The notes below the pieces were generated by a model. That model was not told where the DNA came from and searched no databases. It saw only the letters and a list, made by a program, of their open reading frames with translations. A stretch of 64,000 nt of DNA from Yoonia tamlensis (GTDB lineage Bacteria; Pseudomonadota; Alphaproteobacteria; Rhodobacterales; Rhodobacteraceae): positions 2,010,097 through 2,074,096 of the forward strand of contig NZ_FOYP01000001.1 in NCBI RefSeq assembly GCF_900115105.1. Direction: 5' to 3'. This document shows positions 19,417 to 28,594 of this stretch, one piece after another. Position 1 is the stretch's first letter, and every line of letters starts with the position of its first letter. Position numbers and translations under genes: made by a program.

Positions 19417-19881
19417 CTACTGCGCTTTGCGGTAAGAGTCTTCGATCTCTTCGCAAAATTCAAGCACACGCGCGCGAAAGCGTTTGGTAAGCTTGGCCTT
19501 GGCCAGTTTCATTGATTGCAAAATCAGCCGTGAAGTCATTGTTTTTGCACGGACATCAAACCCGACGATAATTCTTGTGCGCGACGGCGACAAAGCGACA
19601 AGCTCGACCTCGGTTGTGGAATCCATGCCATCGGTTGATCCGGTGACCTGATAGGAATTGGGCTGATCAAAATTTGTCAAAACCGCATCAAGCGTCCGTG
19701 CGCGCCCGCGAAATTTGAACGCAATATGCCACTGCGCCCCGATATTCACCGGCCCGTCATCCACACGCGTGATCTGCGCCCCATGTTGCAAAGCGCGCCG
19801 TTCAAAGGCCACGAAATCGCTGACACGCGCAAACGTATCTGCGATCGGAACTTCGATATCCTCGCGTGTGCTGAACTTCAT
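19417..19881 (-). CDS. SRPBCC (START-like) family protein
   Basis: 154 residues. The N-terminal MKFSTREDIEVPIADTFARVSDF is the first strand and helix of the SRPBCC/polyketide-cyclase fold, and the C-terminal long helix (about 118-150) completes it. These small cytosolic proteins bind lipids or aromatic ligands in a hydrophobic cavity; the ligand cannot be predicted. It converges on pheA with only 3 bases between stops and lies 36 bases downstream of nudC on the same strand. Confidence 0.8.
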   Translation of the reverse strand: MKFSTREDIEVPIADTFARVSDFVAFERRALQHGAQITRVDDGPVNIGAQWHIAFKFRGRARTLDAVLTNFDQPNSYQVTGSTDGMDSTTEVELVALSPSRTRIIVGFDVRAKTMTSRLILQSMKLAKAKLTKRFRARVLEFCEEIEDSYRKAQ

Positions 19882-19917
19882 TCGTCGGGCCCTTTTGCGT
19901 AGCTTAACTCAATAAGA

Positions 19918-20862
19918 TTAATCAAACCGATCTGCCAACCAGTTTTTAAGCAAAAAATGTGCGATAGCGCCTTTGCGGGCGGGCAGTATCTTTGGGTGCT
20001 GGTTTGCGAAAATCTGCGCGACTTCCTCGCGCGTCACCCAAACCGCATCTTCGATCTCGGCCGGATCGATCGTGATCTTTGTACTGGTTGCAGCCCCCGC
20101 ACAGCCAAACATCAATGACGCAGGAAACGGCCATGGCTGGCTGGCCAGATAGCGCACATCGCCCACGGTGATCCCTGCCTCCTCGAAGACTTCGCGGCGC
20201 ACGGCGGCCTCGATGGTCTCGCCTGGCTCGACAAAGCCAGCAAGCAGTGAATACATGCCTTCGGGCCATCCCGGAGACCGGCCAAGCAGCACCGCGTTCC
20301 CATGCGTGATCAGCATAATCACAACCGGATCGGTGCGTGGAAAATGATGACCGCCGCAATCGGGGCAATCGCGTTGCCATCCACCCATCGCCATCCGGCT
20401 TTCATGACCGCAAAGCGCGCAAAACCGGTGCGAACCGTGCCAGCCAAAAACCGCGCGCGCCGTGGCGGCAATTTCTGCATCACGCGGGGAAAGCTGCGTC
20501 ATAATCGCGCGGAGTTCAACAAATTGCGCCCCCGCAACAGCCGGATGTTCCTGCAACGAAGCGTCTAAAAAGCTGTTCAGCGATTCGACGGCGTCACCCT
20601 GTGGCGTCCACGCCGACAAATCCGCTGCAAAAACGGGACCGTCTTCGCAGCCCAAAAAGATCATATCGGCGCTTGCATCATCCAAAACGGCATGCCCCGG
20701 CGCAACCCTGACCAAAGCCCCGTCCTGCACCATCGGTTTGCCCCGCCACAACAGCACGATCTGCGCATCGGCCTGCTGCGCTATTACCGCCGCCTGTCCG
20801 CGCAAATGCGCCGCGCGATCAAGCCCGGAGCCGCCGAATGTCACTGTCTCTGCAATTTTCAT
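19918..20862 (-). CDS. nudC: NAD+ diphosphatase (NADH pyrophosphatase)
   Basis: 314 residues. Hydrolyses NAD(H) to NMN and AMP and removes NAD caps from RNA. The zinc ribbon CALCGHES...CPDCGG is followed by the Nudix box GFVEPGETIEAAVRREVFEE and the family-specific SQPWPFPASLMFG. ATG 20862 (MKIAETVTF) gives a family-like N-terminal domain; the frame remains open back through the SRP RNA gene, which is rejected. Divergent from the SRP RNA gene with about 100 bases between. Confidence 0.94.
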   Translation of the reverse strand: MKIAETVTFGGSGLDRAAHLRGQAAVIAQQADAQIVLLWRGKPMVQDGALVRVAPGHAVLDDASADMIFLGCEDGPVFAADLSAWTPQGDAVESLNSFLDASLQEHPAVAGAQFVELRAIMTQLSPRDAEIAATARAVFGWHGSHRFCALCGHESRMAMGGWQRDCPDCGGHHFPRTDPVVIMLITHGNAVLLGRSPGWPEGMYSLLAGFVEPGETIEAAVRREVFEEAGITVGDVRYLASQPWPFPASLMFGCAGAATSTKITIDPAEIEDAVWVTREEVAQIFANQHPKILPARKGAIAHFLLKNWLADRFD

Positions 20863-20925
20863 CCCCCCGAAATGGCACGCGCATCCAGAAAGTTCAAACC
20901 ATTCTATCAGACAGGCACCCCCCGC

Positions 20926-20954
20926 TTGCACTGCGCGCGCGCCCGCCTTATATA
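20926..20954 (+). promoter_or_regulatory. Sigma70-type promoter of the SRP RNA gene
   Basis: TTGCAC at 20926-20931, a 17-base spacer and TATATA at 20949-20954. The predicted start, about 7 bases on, falls exactly at the 5' end of the SRP RNA helix (20961). Confidence 0.75.
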
Positions 20955-20960
20955 GACCCC

Positions 20961-21054
20961 GAGAGGTTGGCGCGGGCGAGTGCCTCGCCAACCTGGTCAG
21001 GACCGGAAGGTAGCAGCCACAACGAGCCCCACTTGGGTCGATGTCCAACCTCTC
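20961..21054 (+). ncRNA. ffs: Signal recognition particle RNA (small bacterial 4.5S type)
   Basis: About 94 bases. The conserved apical loop GGTCAGGACCGGAAGGTAGCAGCC core (20995-21018) binds Ffh. The ends GAGAGGTTGG (20961-20970) and CCAACCTCTC (21045-21054) pair to close the hairpin. Ffh with this RNA targets membrane proteins to the translocon. Length fits the short bacterial form found in alphaproteobacteria. It has its own promoter just upstream. Confidence 0.95.
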
Positions 21055-21060
21055 ACCTAA

Positions 21061-21084
21061 GTGGTTTTACGCCAGTAAAACCAC
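21061..21084 (+). terminator. Hairpin after the SRP RNA
   Basis: GTGGTTTTAC - GCCA - GTAAAACCAC, a perfect 10-bp stem with a 4-base loop, seven bases after the SRP RNA end. Probable terminator, although no U-tract follows. Confidence 0.6.
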
Positions 21085-21276
21085 GTCACGCGACAGAGCA
21101 AAATCATGAAATGATTTGGCGGAGTCGCAGCGCTTTGAGCCAAAAGGAGGACAATCATGTTTGTGTTATCCCCTCTCCCGGTTTGGGTGCGCTGAAGATA
21201 TTCCGTTCCCTCGTCCGGTTCCCGCTGATAGCCTGTGCTTATCAGCCAACGCATTTCCTTTGACGAGGACATTCCA

Positions 21277-22308
21277 TTGACAGAATTTTCCCGCGACGCC
21301 CTTGGCTGGTCGCCCTTCTTTATGTCGCAGCTTGATATCGCCGATCTCGAGACGCTTACCCCTGCCCGTATCGCAACCGTCCACCGCGACCGTGTTGTCG
21401 GCTTTTCCGAGATTGGCAATCTTGAACTGACGCTTGATCCTGAAATTACTACCGCCGCTGTGGCAGTCGGCGATTGGGTGCTGGCTGCAACTGAACAGCA
21501 CCGCGTGATCCGCGTGCTTGACCGCAAAACGGAACTGTCGCGCAGTACCGAATTCCATACCGGCGACAAACAACTGATCGCAGCCAATTTGGACACATTG
21601 TTCATCACCAGCTCGTGCAACAATGATTTCAATGTGGCGCGGCTGGAACGCTATCTTGCATTGGCGCATGACGCGATGGTCACGCCTGTGATTCTGCTGA
21701 CCAAGGCAGACCAATGCGAAGACCCCGACAGCTATGTCGATCAGGCGCGCGCGCTTGGGCGCGGGCTTGAGGTGATCGCGCTTGATGCTAAATCAGGTGA
21801 TGTCGCCGCTGTGCTGGCGCCGTGGTGCGGCAAGGGCCAGACAGTCGCGCTGAGTGGATCGTCGGGCGTGGGCAAAACCACGGTCGCTAATGCGCTGACG
21901 GGCGGCAATGCCATCACCCAAGACATCCGCGAAGACGACGCGCGCGGGCGGCACACCACGACGGGGCGTTCCTTGCATGCGATGCCGTCGGGCGGCTGGC
22001 TGATTGACACGCCGGGGATGCGCGGGCTTGGCATGGCCGAAGCCGCCTTTGGCATTGATGCGACCTTCCCCGAAATCTCGGAATTGGTCACCCGCTGCAA
22101 ATTCCGCGATTGCGACCACGACAGCGAACCGGGGTGCGCCGTGCAGGCGGCCATCGCGGCGGGCGATATCGACCCCGAACGCCTGCGCAGGTTCAAAAAG
22201 CTGAAACGCGAAAACACCCATGCGACCGAAACGATCGCGCAATCGCGTGAACGGGCAAAGAAGTTTTCCAAGAACGTCAAACGCGCGATGAAGAAAAAAG
22301 GGCGCTAA
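21277..22308 (+). CDS. rsgA: Ribosome small subunit-dependent GTPase RsgA
   Basis: 343 residues; a circularly permuted GTPase that checks and releases the maturing 30S subunit. Order of motifs: OB-fold N-terminus, G4 (LLTKAD), G1 (GSSGVGKTT), G3 (DTPGMRG), then the C-terminal zinc knuckle CKFRDCDHDSEPGC. The start is judged to be TTG 21277 because GAGG sits 8 bases before it and MTEFSRDALGW is family-like; a GTG at 21235 is in frame but lacks a ribosome site. Its 3' end overlaps the convergent phosphatase by 4 bases. Confidence 0.93.
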   Translation: MTEFSRDALGWSPFFMSQLDIADLETLTPARIATVHRDRVVGFSEIGNLELTLDPEITTAAVAVGDWVLAATEQHRVIRVLDRKTELSRSTEFHTGDKQLIAANLDTLFITSSCNNDFNVARLERYLALAHDAMVTPVILLTKADQCEDPDSYVDQARALGRGLEVIALDAKSGDVAAVLAPWCGKGQTVALSGSSGVGKTTVANALTGGNAITQDIREDDARGRHTTTGRSLHAMPSGGWLIDTPGMRGLGMAEAAFGIDATFPEISELVTRCKFRDCDHDSEPGCAVQAAIAAGDIDPERLRRFKKLKRENTHATETIAQSRERAKKFSKNVKRAMKKKGR

Positions 22309-22778
22309 CCCTGCTGCGCCCAAGCAAGCTGCGCCTTGGTTTCTACGGCGCAGGGCCTGACGCCGCGCAAGCGCGCAAGTGCGGCGTCAGGGGCTTCGCC
22401 TGCGGCAATCATCGCCCGTAAAACCAGCATCCCTGACCGCCCGCAGCCGCCCCGACAATGAATCAACACGCCGTGGCCCTGATCAAACTGGGCGGTCATA
22501 CGCGCATGCAGGCGCGGCCAGTCCATATGCGCAGGCACCTCGAAATCCGGCACCGGCAGATGCAGCCAGTCAATGCCCCGCCGCACAAGATCATCGCCAA
22601 GATGCGCTGCACCGCAGGCCTGCAATTCGGCCTGCACGGTCAAGCTGATCACCAATGCCGGCGCCCAATGCAGCAGGTCACGCAAATCCGCCGGATAATC
22701 CCCGCTGCTGCCCGGTGAAGGGCATAGCGCAATGCGCCCTGTGACGATGGGCAGTTCAAAAATCTCAAATACAGACAA
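22305..22778 (-). CDS. Dual-specificity / tyrosine phosphatase-like protein
   Basis: 157 residues. The active-site loop HCRGGCGRSG matches HCxxGxxRS, with the nucleophilic cysteine and the phosphate-binding arginine, and an aspartate in VPDFEVP can serve as general acid. Related proteins remove phosphate from protein tyrosine/serine or small phospho-compounds; the substrate is not predictable. Converges on rsgA with a 4-base overlap. Confidence 0.85.
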   Translation of the reverse strand: MSVFEIFELPIVTGRIALCPSPGSSGDYPADLRDLLHWAPALVISLTVQAELQACGAAHLGDDLVRRGIDWLHLPVPDFEVPAHMDWPRLHARMTAQFDQGHGVLIHCRGGCGRSGMLVLRAMIAAGEAPDAALARLRGVRPCAVETKAQLAWAQQG

Positions 22779-22838
22779 TTTGATGATCCATGGTTTGCTG
22801 TTGCTGTCGCATGGGCGTGATTTCGCGGACCGGCAAAA

Positions 22839-23153
22839 CTAGCGATCCTTCTCTGCCACGTCGCGCAGTTTACGGCTGAGCGCATCGACCTGATCACGCG
22901 TCCAACGCGAATGCTTGCGCACCACGCTTGCGGGTTGATTTGCCAATCCCAGCTTGGGCTGATCGTGATAGGCGTTCTTTGGCCGGATCGGGCGCGCGAC
23001 AAATCCGCCGCCACAGGTTGGACACACGTTGTGCAGAACATGCGCGACGCAATCTGCGCAATAAGTACATTCATAGCTGCATATCCGCGCTTGGTTTGAA
23101 TCAGGCGGCAGATCCTTGTCACACCATTCGCAATTTGGTCTTAGCTCAAGCAC
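22839..23153 (-). CDS. DUF1272 domain protein (small zinc-ribbon)
   Basis: 104 residues. The N-terminal MLELRPNCEWCDKDLPPDS and the cysteine pairs CxxC...CxxxCxxCxxC...CPTCGG are the DUF1272 signature, a cysteine-rich fold predicted to hold zinc. The C-terminal 45 residues are basic and helical and go beyond the usual domain. Function unknown. It sits 60 bases upstream of the phosphatase on the same strand. Confidence 0.85.
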   Translation of the reverse strand: MLELRPNCEWCDKDLPPDSNQARICSYECTYCADCVAHVLHNVCPTCGGGFVARPIRPKNAYHDQPKLGLANQPASVVRKHSRWTRDQVDALSRKLRDVAEKDR

Positions 23154-23235
23154 AGCAATAATCCTTTCCTTCGGTCATCGGCAACATCTTCGCTTTATTG
23201 AATAACCTCAGAAGATTAGTCGCAATTCGGCGGCC

Positions 23236-24627
23236 CTACCCCAAAACCCGAATAAACCCGGCCAGCCCCGTCTTTTGGTGTTCGATCACATGGCAATGAA
23301 ACGCCCAATCGCCGGGGTTGTCCATGACCATGGCAATTTCGATGGTTTCTTCGCGCAGCAGCAGCGCCGTATCTGTCCAGTTGGATGGCAAGACCCGTTT
23401 GTTGGATGAAATCGGCCGGAAGGTCATGCCGTGCAGGTGGATCGGGTGGTCATTGGGGCTTTCGTTGCGTAGCCGCAGCACCACGTTTTCGCCCTTTTGG
23501 AATGTCGCCAAGGCGGGCGTGTCTTCTGCGGCATCCCCCTGCCACGGGGTGCGGTTGATCGACCAGAACGCATAGCCAAGCGACCCGCACAGCCCGTCCA
23601 CGGGCGGCCCGCCTTCGGGCGTCCAGCCAAAGACGAATTCTTCAACACGCGGTGCGGTCAGGTCAGGTTCTGAAACCCGATTCGGCAATAGCTGCGGCGC
23701 GTCAGCCAGCGCGCGCCCAAGGTTTGCACCAACGCTGCGCAATTGCGCCAGCGCACGCGGCCCGCCTGGCGCGTCGGTCAGCACAGTGACTTCGGCGCCT
23801 TCTATGTCTGGCATTTTCAGGACAATTTCAGCGCGTTGTCCGGGGGAAAGGATCAGAGGCTTTTCAGCGCTCGGAAATGGCACCGGTTCACGCAGCGGAT
23901 GCCCGTCCATCGCGATCACAGCACCCGCAGCACCCGCGACGATCATCTTGTAAATCCGCGTCGTATCCGTCGCCACAAGCCGCAACCGCACCAGCCCGCC
24001 AGTCGGCACATCATGCAGATCAAGCTGGTTCCAATTGGCGGTCATAACCGTGCCAAAAGTGCCTGATCGCGCAGCCCCCCGCGCAGTCCACAGATCGATG
24101 AATTCGCCCGCGCTATTCAGACGGAAATCGCGCAGGTTCAAAACCACTTCGGAGTCGAATTCCAGCGGATCAGCCTCGTCCACAATCAACACACCTGTCA
24201 TGCCCCGCGCCATTTGATCCATCGTCATGCAATGCGGATGATACCAATAGGTGCCCGCGTCCGTGGGGGTGAATGCATAGCGAAATGTCTCGGCTTCGGC
24301 GATAGGAAACTGGGTCAGATAGGGGACGCCGTCCATCGCATTTGGCACCCGCAACCCATGCCAATGCATCGCCGTGTAATCGGGGGTGGCATTGGTCACA
24401 TCAATCGCAAATGGTTGGCCTTGCCGCATGCGGATCACCGGCGGCGGCGCATCGGCAAAGGCGGATACCATGCCCTGCGTCGGTACGTCCAATACCGCAT
24501 AGCTCGCGGGCTGGATGGTCAGGCTTTGTACGGCAGCTACGGCCCGTCGCGGCCAAAGCCCTGCGGCACCAATCGCGCCGCCCCCCATAACGCCCATAAA
24601 TCCACGCCGTGAAATCGCCATCTTCAA
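23236..24627 (-). CDS. Tat-exported multicopper oxidase
   Basis: 463 residues. The N-terminus SRRGFMG plus a hydrophobic stretch is a Tat signal, so the folded enzyme is exported. Copper-site motifs are in order: HWHGLRVP, YWYHPHC, HPIHLHGMTF and HCHVIEHQKTG, which give the ligands for type 1, 2 and 3 copper. Related enzymes (CueO, CopA) oxidise Cu(I) or phenolic substrates in the periplasm. No methionine-rich CueO-like insert is obvious, so a role in copper tolerance is not assured. It stands alone, divergent from dnaX. Confidence 0.92.
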   Translation of the reverse strand: MKMAISRRGFMGVMGGGAIGAAGLWPRRAVAAVQSLTIQPASYAVLDVPTQGMVSAFADAPPPVIRMRQGQPFAIDVTNATPDYTAMHWHGLRVPNAMDGVPYLTQFPIAEAETFRYAFTPTDAGTYWYHPHCMTMDQMARGMTGVLIVDEADPLEFDSEVVLNLRDFRLNSAGEFIDLWTARGAARSGTFGTVMTANWNQLDLHDVPTGGLVRLRLVATDTTRIYKMIVAGAAGAVIAMDGHPLREPVPFPSAEKPLILSPGQRAEIVLKMPDIEGAEVTVLTDAPGGPRALAQLRSVGANLGRALADAPQLLPNRVSEPDLTAPRVEEFVFGWTPEGGPPVDGLCGSLGYAFWSINRTPWQGDAAEDTPALATFQKGENVVLRLRNESPNDHPIHLHGMTFRPISSNKRVLPSNWTDTALLLREETIEIAMVMDNPGDWAFHCHVIEHQKTGLAGFIRVLG

Positions 24628-24769
24628 ACGCCTTTATTACTGTCGCGCACAGATATGCACCGCCCGCACCCAAAGCAAAAGGCGCAGCATGGTCGCAGTC
24701 AAAGCGGTGGACCTTCGCGCCCTGCCCGCTTAGGCTGGCGCGGATAGAATCCACACCCCAAAGGCCCCC

Positions 24770-26521
24770 ATGACCGACACCCCCGCCTACCAAGTGCTTG
24801 CACGTAAATACCGGCCTGAAACCTTTGCCGATCTGGTCGGCCAAGACGCGATGGTGCGCACGCTCAAGAATGCGTTCGCGGCGGACCGGATCGCGCAGGC
24901 GTTTATTATGACGGGCATTCGCGGCACCGGCAAAACCACCACGGCGCGGATCATTGCCAAAGGGATGAACTGTGTCGGCCCCGATGGCACTGGCGGGCCA
25001 ACGACCGATCCTTGTGGCAAGTGCGAACCATGCCGCGCGATCATGGAAGGCCGCCATGTTGACGTGATGGAAATGGATGCCGCGTCGAACACAGGCGTGG
25101 CCAATATCCGTGAGATCATCGATTCTGTGCATTACCGCGCTGCCTCTGCCCGGTACAAAGTCTATATCATCGATGAGGTGCACATGCTGTCGACGGGCGC
25201 GTTTAACGCGCTTCTCAAGACGCTCGAAGAACCGCCCGCCCATGTGAAATTCATCTTTGCGACCACCGAAATCCGCAAGGTTCCCGTCACCGTGCTGTCG
25301 CGGTGCCAGCGCTTCGATCTGCGCCGGATCGAGCCCGAAGTGCAAATTGCCCTGCTCCGCAAAATCGCGGATGGCGAAGGCGCACAAATCAGCGATGACG
25401 CGCTGGCGCTGATCACCCGCGCCGCCGAAGGATCCGCGCGCGATGCGACGTCACTACTGGATCAGGCGATCAGCCACGGCGCGGGCGAAACCACCGCCGA
25501 TCAGGTCCGCGCAATGCTGGGGCTAGCGGATCGGGGCCGTGTGCTTGACCTGTTCGACATGATCCTGCGCGGCCAAGCCGCTGAAGCATTGACCGAACTA
25601 TCCGGCCAATACGCCGACGGGGCCGATCCGATGGCGGTGCTGCGCGATCTGGCCGAGGTCTGCCATTGGGTCAGCGTGATCAAGATCACCCCCGAAGCCG
25701 CCGAAGACCCCACCATCAGCCCCGATGAGCGCACGCGTGGTCAGGCGATGGCCACCGATCTGCCAATGCGGGTCCTATCGCGGATGTGGCAAATGCTGCT
25801 CAAAGCGCTGGAAGAGGTCGCGATGGCCCCCAACGCGATGATGGCCGCCGAAATGGCCGTAATCCGGCTGACCCATGTTGCCGACCTGCCCACACCTGAT
25901 GAATTGGTGCGCAAACTGCAAAACGCAACGCCGCCGCCCGGCGGCGGGCCATACGGCGGACGCCCTGCCCCGTCTGGCGGGACGACTTCGGCCATGTCAC
26001 AGACCCCTGCGCCAACGCATTCAGGCCCAAGTGGCCCGTCAGCATCCGGCGCGCAAGCGGCTGTGGCCTTGGCGGATGATGCCTTGCAACATTACGCGCG
26101 GTTCGAAGATGTCGTCGCGCTGATCCGCTATCAACGCGATGTGAAACTTTTGGTCGAGGTCGAAACCGGTCTGCGGTTGGTCAATTACCAACCCGGACGG
26201 ATTACCGTGAACCCGACCGATGACGCCGCAAAAGATCTGGTCGGGCGGCTTGGATCGCGGCTGCAGACATGGACCGGCACGCGCTGGGTCATTTCGGTCA
26301 CAACCGACGCAGGCGCGCCCACAATCGCCGAGGTCCGCGACGCCGATGAGAACGCCCTGCGCGCATCAGTTCAAGAACACCCGCTGGTCCAAGCCGTGAT
26401 TAAAGCCTTCCCCAAAGCCAAGATCAGTAAAATCCAGACCGAGGCCGACAAAGCCCAAGACGCGTTTGAGGACGCATTGCCAGAGGTGGACGACGAATGG
26501 GATCCCTTCGACGAGGATTAA
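24770..26521 (+). CDS. dnaX: DNA polymerase III subunit gamma/tau
   Basis: 583 residues; the clamp-loader ATPase. Starts AYQVLARKYRPETFADLVGQ, then Walker A GIRGTGKTTTARI, a four-cysteine zinc module (CVGP...CGKCEPC), IIDEVHMLS and the sensor SRCQRFDLRRI. A Pro/Ser-rich linker (about 385-435) leads to the C-terminal tau domain that binds the polymerase. I see no A-AAA-AAG slippery heptamer, so frameshift production of gamma as in E. coli is unlikely. Followed by ebfC and recR, the classic cluster. Confidence 0.96.
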   Translation: MTDTPAYQVLARKYRPETFADLVGQDAMVRTLKNAFAADRIAQAFIMTGIRGTGKTTTARIIAKGMNCVGPDGTGGPTTDPCGKCEPCRAIMEGRHVDVMEMDAASNTGVANIREIIDSVHYRAASARYKVYIIDEVHMLSTGAFNALLKTLEEPPAHVKFIFATTEIRKVPVTVLSRCQRFDLRRIEPEVQIALLRKIADGEGAQISDDALALITRAAEGSARDATSLLDQAISHGAGETTADQVRAMLGLADRGRVLDLFDMILRGQAAEALTELSGQYADGADPMAVLRDLAEVCHWVSVIKITPEAAEDPTISPDERTRGQAMATDLPMRVLSRMWQMLLKALEEVAMAPNAMMAAEMAVIRLTHVADLPTPDELVRKLQNATPPPGGGPYGGRPAPSGGTTSAMSQTPAPTHSGPSGPSASGAQAAVALADDALQHYARFEDVVALIRYQRDVKLLVEVETGLRLVNYQPGRITVNPTDDAAKDLVGRLGSRLQTWTGTRWVISVTTDAGAPTIAEVRDADENALRASVQEHPLVQAVIKAFPKAKISKIQTEADKAQDAFEDALPEVDDEWDPFDED

Positions 26522-26585
26522 GTGCCGCGTTGCCAATCGCGCGCGCAGCCCATATCTGAAGGCAAACAAGACAGGAGAGAGCACG

Positions 26586-26930
26586 ATGCTCAAAGGATTA
26601 GGTGGTCTTGGCGATATGGCCAAGATGATGAAACAAGCCCAGGAAATGCAGGGCAAGGTGGCGCAGATGCAGGCGGACCTTGAAAACATCATGGTCGAAG
26701 GCGTCAGCGGCGCAGGGCTTGTCAAAGCGACGGCAACCGCCAAGGGCGAGCTTAAGGGGCTGGATATTGATCCATCCATCTTTAACGGCGATGAAAAAGA
26801 AGTGGTCGAAGACCTGATCTTGGCCGCAATCAAGGACGCCCAAGCCAAGGCCGCCGAGCGCAGCCAGCGCGAGATGGCCAAAATGGCCGAGGACATGGGC
26901 CTGCCTGCCGGCATGAACCTGCCATTCTAG
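26586..26930 (+). CDS. ebfC: YbaB/EbfC family nucleoid-associated protein
   Basis: 114 residues. The family pattern is clear: MLKGLGGLGDMAKMMKQAQ at the N-terminus, then MQGKVAQMQADLENI, a short sheet and a C-terminal helix. These proteins form tweezer-like dimers that bind DNA. GGAGAG precedes ATG 26586. Between dnaX and recR as in most bacteria. Confidence 0.95.
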   Translation: MLKGLGGLGDMAKMMKQAQEMQGKVAQMQADLENIMVEGVSGAGLVKATATAKGELKGLDIDPSIFNGDEKEVVEDLILAAIKDAQAKAAERSQREMAKMAEDMGLPAGMNLPF

Positions 26931-26941
26931 ACGCGATAGAG

Positions 26942-26989
26942 TTTTCGCGAAAATTCAATGGAGCGAACAAATTTCGCGAAATTTGTTCG
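26942..26989. repeat. Pair of palindromes between ebfC and recR
   Basis: TTTTCGCGAAAA (26942-26953) and the perfect 26-base palindrome whose half is CGAACAAATTTCG (26964-26989) sit in the 75-base gap inside the dnaX-ebfC-recR cluster. Both share the AATTTCGCGAAATT-like core and resemble in style the A/T-rich palindromes at 1818-1865. They could be attenuating hairpins, RNase-processing sites or a dispersed mini-repeat. Confidence 0.6.
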
Positions 26990-27005
26990 TGACAGCAGGA
27001 ACCCC

Positions 27006-27599
27006 ATGACCAACGGCACTGATGATCTTGATAACCTGATTGCGCTGATGGCGAAACTGCCGGGGCTTGGGCCCCGTTCGGCGCGCCGTGCCGTGCTGCA
27101 CCTGATCAAGAAACGCGGGCAGGTCCTTGTTCCCTTGGCCGAGGCCATGCATCGCGTCGGCTCAACCGTGCGCGAATGCCTGAACTGCGGCAATATCTGC
27201 ACCGCCGATATCTGCGATATCTGCCAGTCCGATAAGCGCAACATCGGCCAAATCGCCGTGGTCGAAGATGTTGCCGATCTATGGGCGATGGAACGCGCGC
27301 AGGTGTTCAAGGGGCGCTACCATGTGCTTGGCGGTACATTGTCGGCGCTTGATGCCATAGGGCCGGATGAATTGCGCATCCCGAAACTTTTGGACCGCGT
27401 CAAATCCGAAAACGTCACCGAAGTAATCCTTGCCCTTGGCGCCACAATCGACGGGCATACGACAGCGCATTATATCGCCGACCAGCTGACTGACATCATG
27501 GTAACATCGCTGGCCCAAGGTGTGCCTGTGGGTGGCGAACTGGACTATCTTGATGATGGCACCATCACCGCTGCCCTGAACGCACGCAAGGCGCTTTAA
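27006..27599 (+). CDS. recR: Recombination mediator RecR
   Basis: 197 residues. Works with RecO (and RecF) to load RecA at gapped DNA. Has the helix-hairpin-helix [16 protein letters not shown], the zinc finger [16 protein letters not shown], and the Toprim domain ([21 protein letters not shown]...[13 protein letters not shown]). ATG 27006 is the family-like start. It converges on the LysR-type regulator with a 4-base overlap. Confidence 0.96.
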   Translation: MTNGTDDLDNLIALMAKLPGLGPRSARRAVLHLIKKRGQVLVPLAEAMHRVGSTVRECLNCGNICTADICDICQSDKRNIGQIAVVEDVADLWAMERAQVFKGRYHVLGGTLSALDAIGPDELRIPKLLDRVKSENVTEVILALGATIDGHTTAHYIADQLTDIMVTSLAQGVPVGGELDYLDDGTITAALNARKAL

Positions 27600-28495
27600 T
27601 ACTGGGGCAGCTTGCCCAAAGCATCGGCAAGCGCGTCGTACACAATCCGGATCCGGCGGCTCGTATGCAGCTCGCGGTGCGTCGCCAACCACATCGGAAA
27701 GCGTAGCGGCTCCATATCCGGCAGGATGTGTTCAACATCCGTGACACTGGGCCAGATCCCGTTTGGCATGGTCGTGATCCCCAAGCCCGCGCGCATCAGT
27801 TCCCACATCACCACACCATTGTCGGCGGTATAGCGTATCTGCGACGGTGTCAGATGAATGCCCTGCATCTGCAGGTATGTGACCAGCTCCTCGCGGTCAC
27901 CAACGCCGATAAAATCGTGACCGGCAAGATTGCCCAAAGCCTGCGGGCGGCCTCTTTCATCTAGGTAGCTTTTGGCGGCAAATAACCCTGCTTTGTGATG
28001 GCCGATCAGGCGCGCGATCAGGTCAGGCTGGGTTGGGCGCACGTTACGCACGGCAATATCGGCATCACGACGGGTCAGGTCCTCGATATGGTTGCTGGCG
28101 ATAATGTCGATCTCAAGCCCCGGCGCGGTGCGGCGCAGGGTTTTCAAAATCTGTGGCAGATAGGCGGCGGCGAACAGGTCACTGGCGGTTACAGAAACAC
28201 GCCCCGAAACTGATTGTGACTGGCTCGTCGCGACCATCGAAATCCGGCTGGCGGCATCCCCCATGACCTGCACATGTTCCAGCAAATCCTGACCGGAATT
28301 GGTGATGACCAATGTCTTGCCAACGCGTTCAAACAACATCACGCCCAGTTCCGCCTCGAGCGCGGCAACCTGCCGGCCGATGGTCGGCTGCGTTGACCCA
28401 AGTGCACGTGCCGCGGCACTAAGTGATCCTTCTTGCGCGGTCGCCAGAAACGCGCGCACTTGATTCCAATCAAAAGATATTGCCTGCCAGTTCAT
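27596..28495 (-). CDS. LysR family transcriptional regulator
   Basis: 299 residues. The N-terminal winged helix-turn-helix has the LysR pattern ([20 protein letters not shown]...[18 protein letters not shown]), followed by a linker and a periplasmic-binding-like effector domain. It is transcribed divergently from the methyltransferase at 28595 with 99 bases between, the usual LysR-target layout, so that gene is its likely target. Effector unknown. Confidence 0.93.
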   Translation of the reverse strand: MNWQAISFDWNQVRAFLATAQEGSLSAAARALGSTQPTIGRQVAALEAELGVMLFERVGKTLVITNSGQDLLEHVQVMGDAASRISMVATSQSQSVSGRVSVTASDLFAAAYLPQILKTLRRTAPGLEIDIIASNHIEDLTRRDADIAVRNVRPTQPDLIARLIGHHKAGLFAAKSYLDERGRPQALGNLAGHDFIGVGDREELVTYLQMQGIHLTPSQIRYTADNGVVMWELMRAGLGITTMPNGIWPSVTDVEHILPDMEPLRFPMWLATHRELHTSRRIRIVYDALADALGKLPQY

Positions 28496-28594
28496 ACATA
28501 TATGTATATCGAAACGCCATTATTTGGCAATTCATATACGATCGACACCGATATAACCTGCGTCCAAGTTTCCGAACCACATTCAGATAGGATT

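Noticed and set aside
24770-26521. Programmed frameshift in dnaX
   Set aside because: No A-AAA-AAG heptamer found in the gene.
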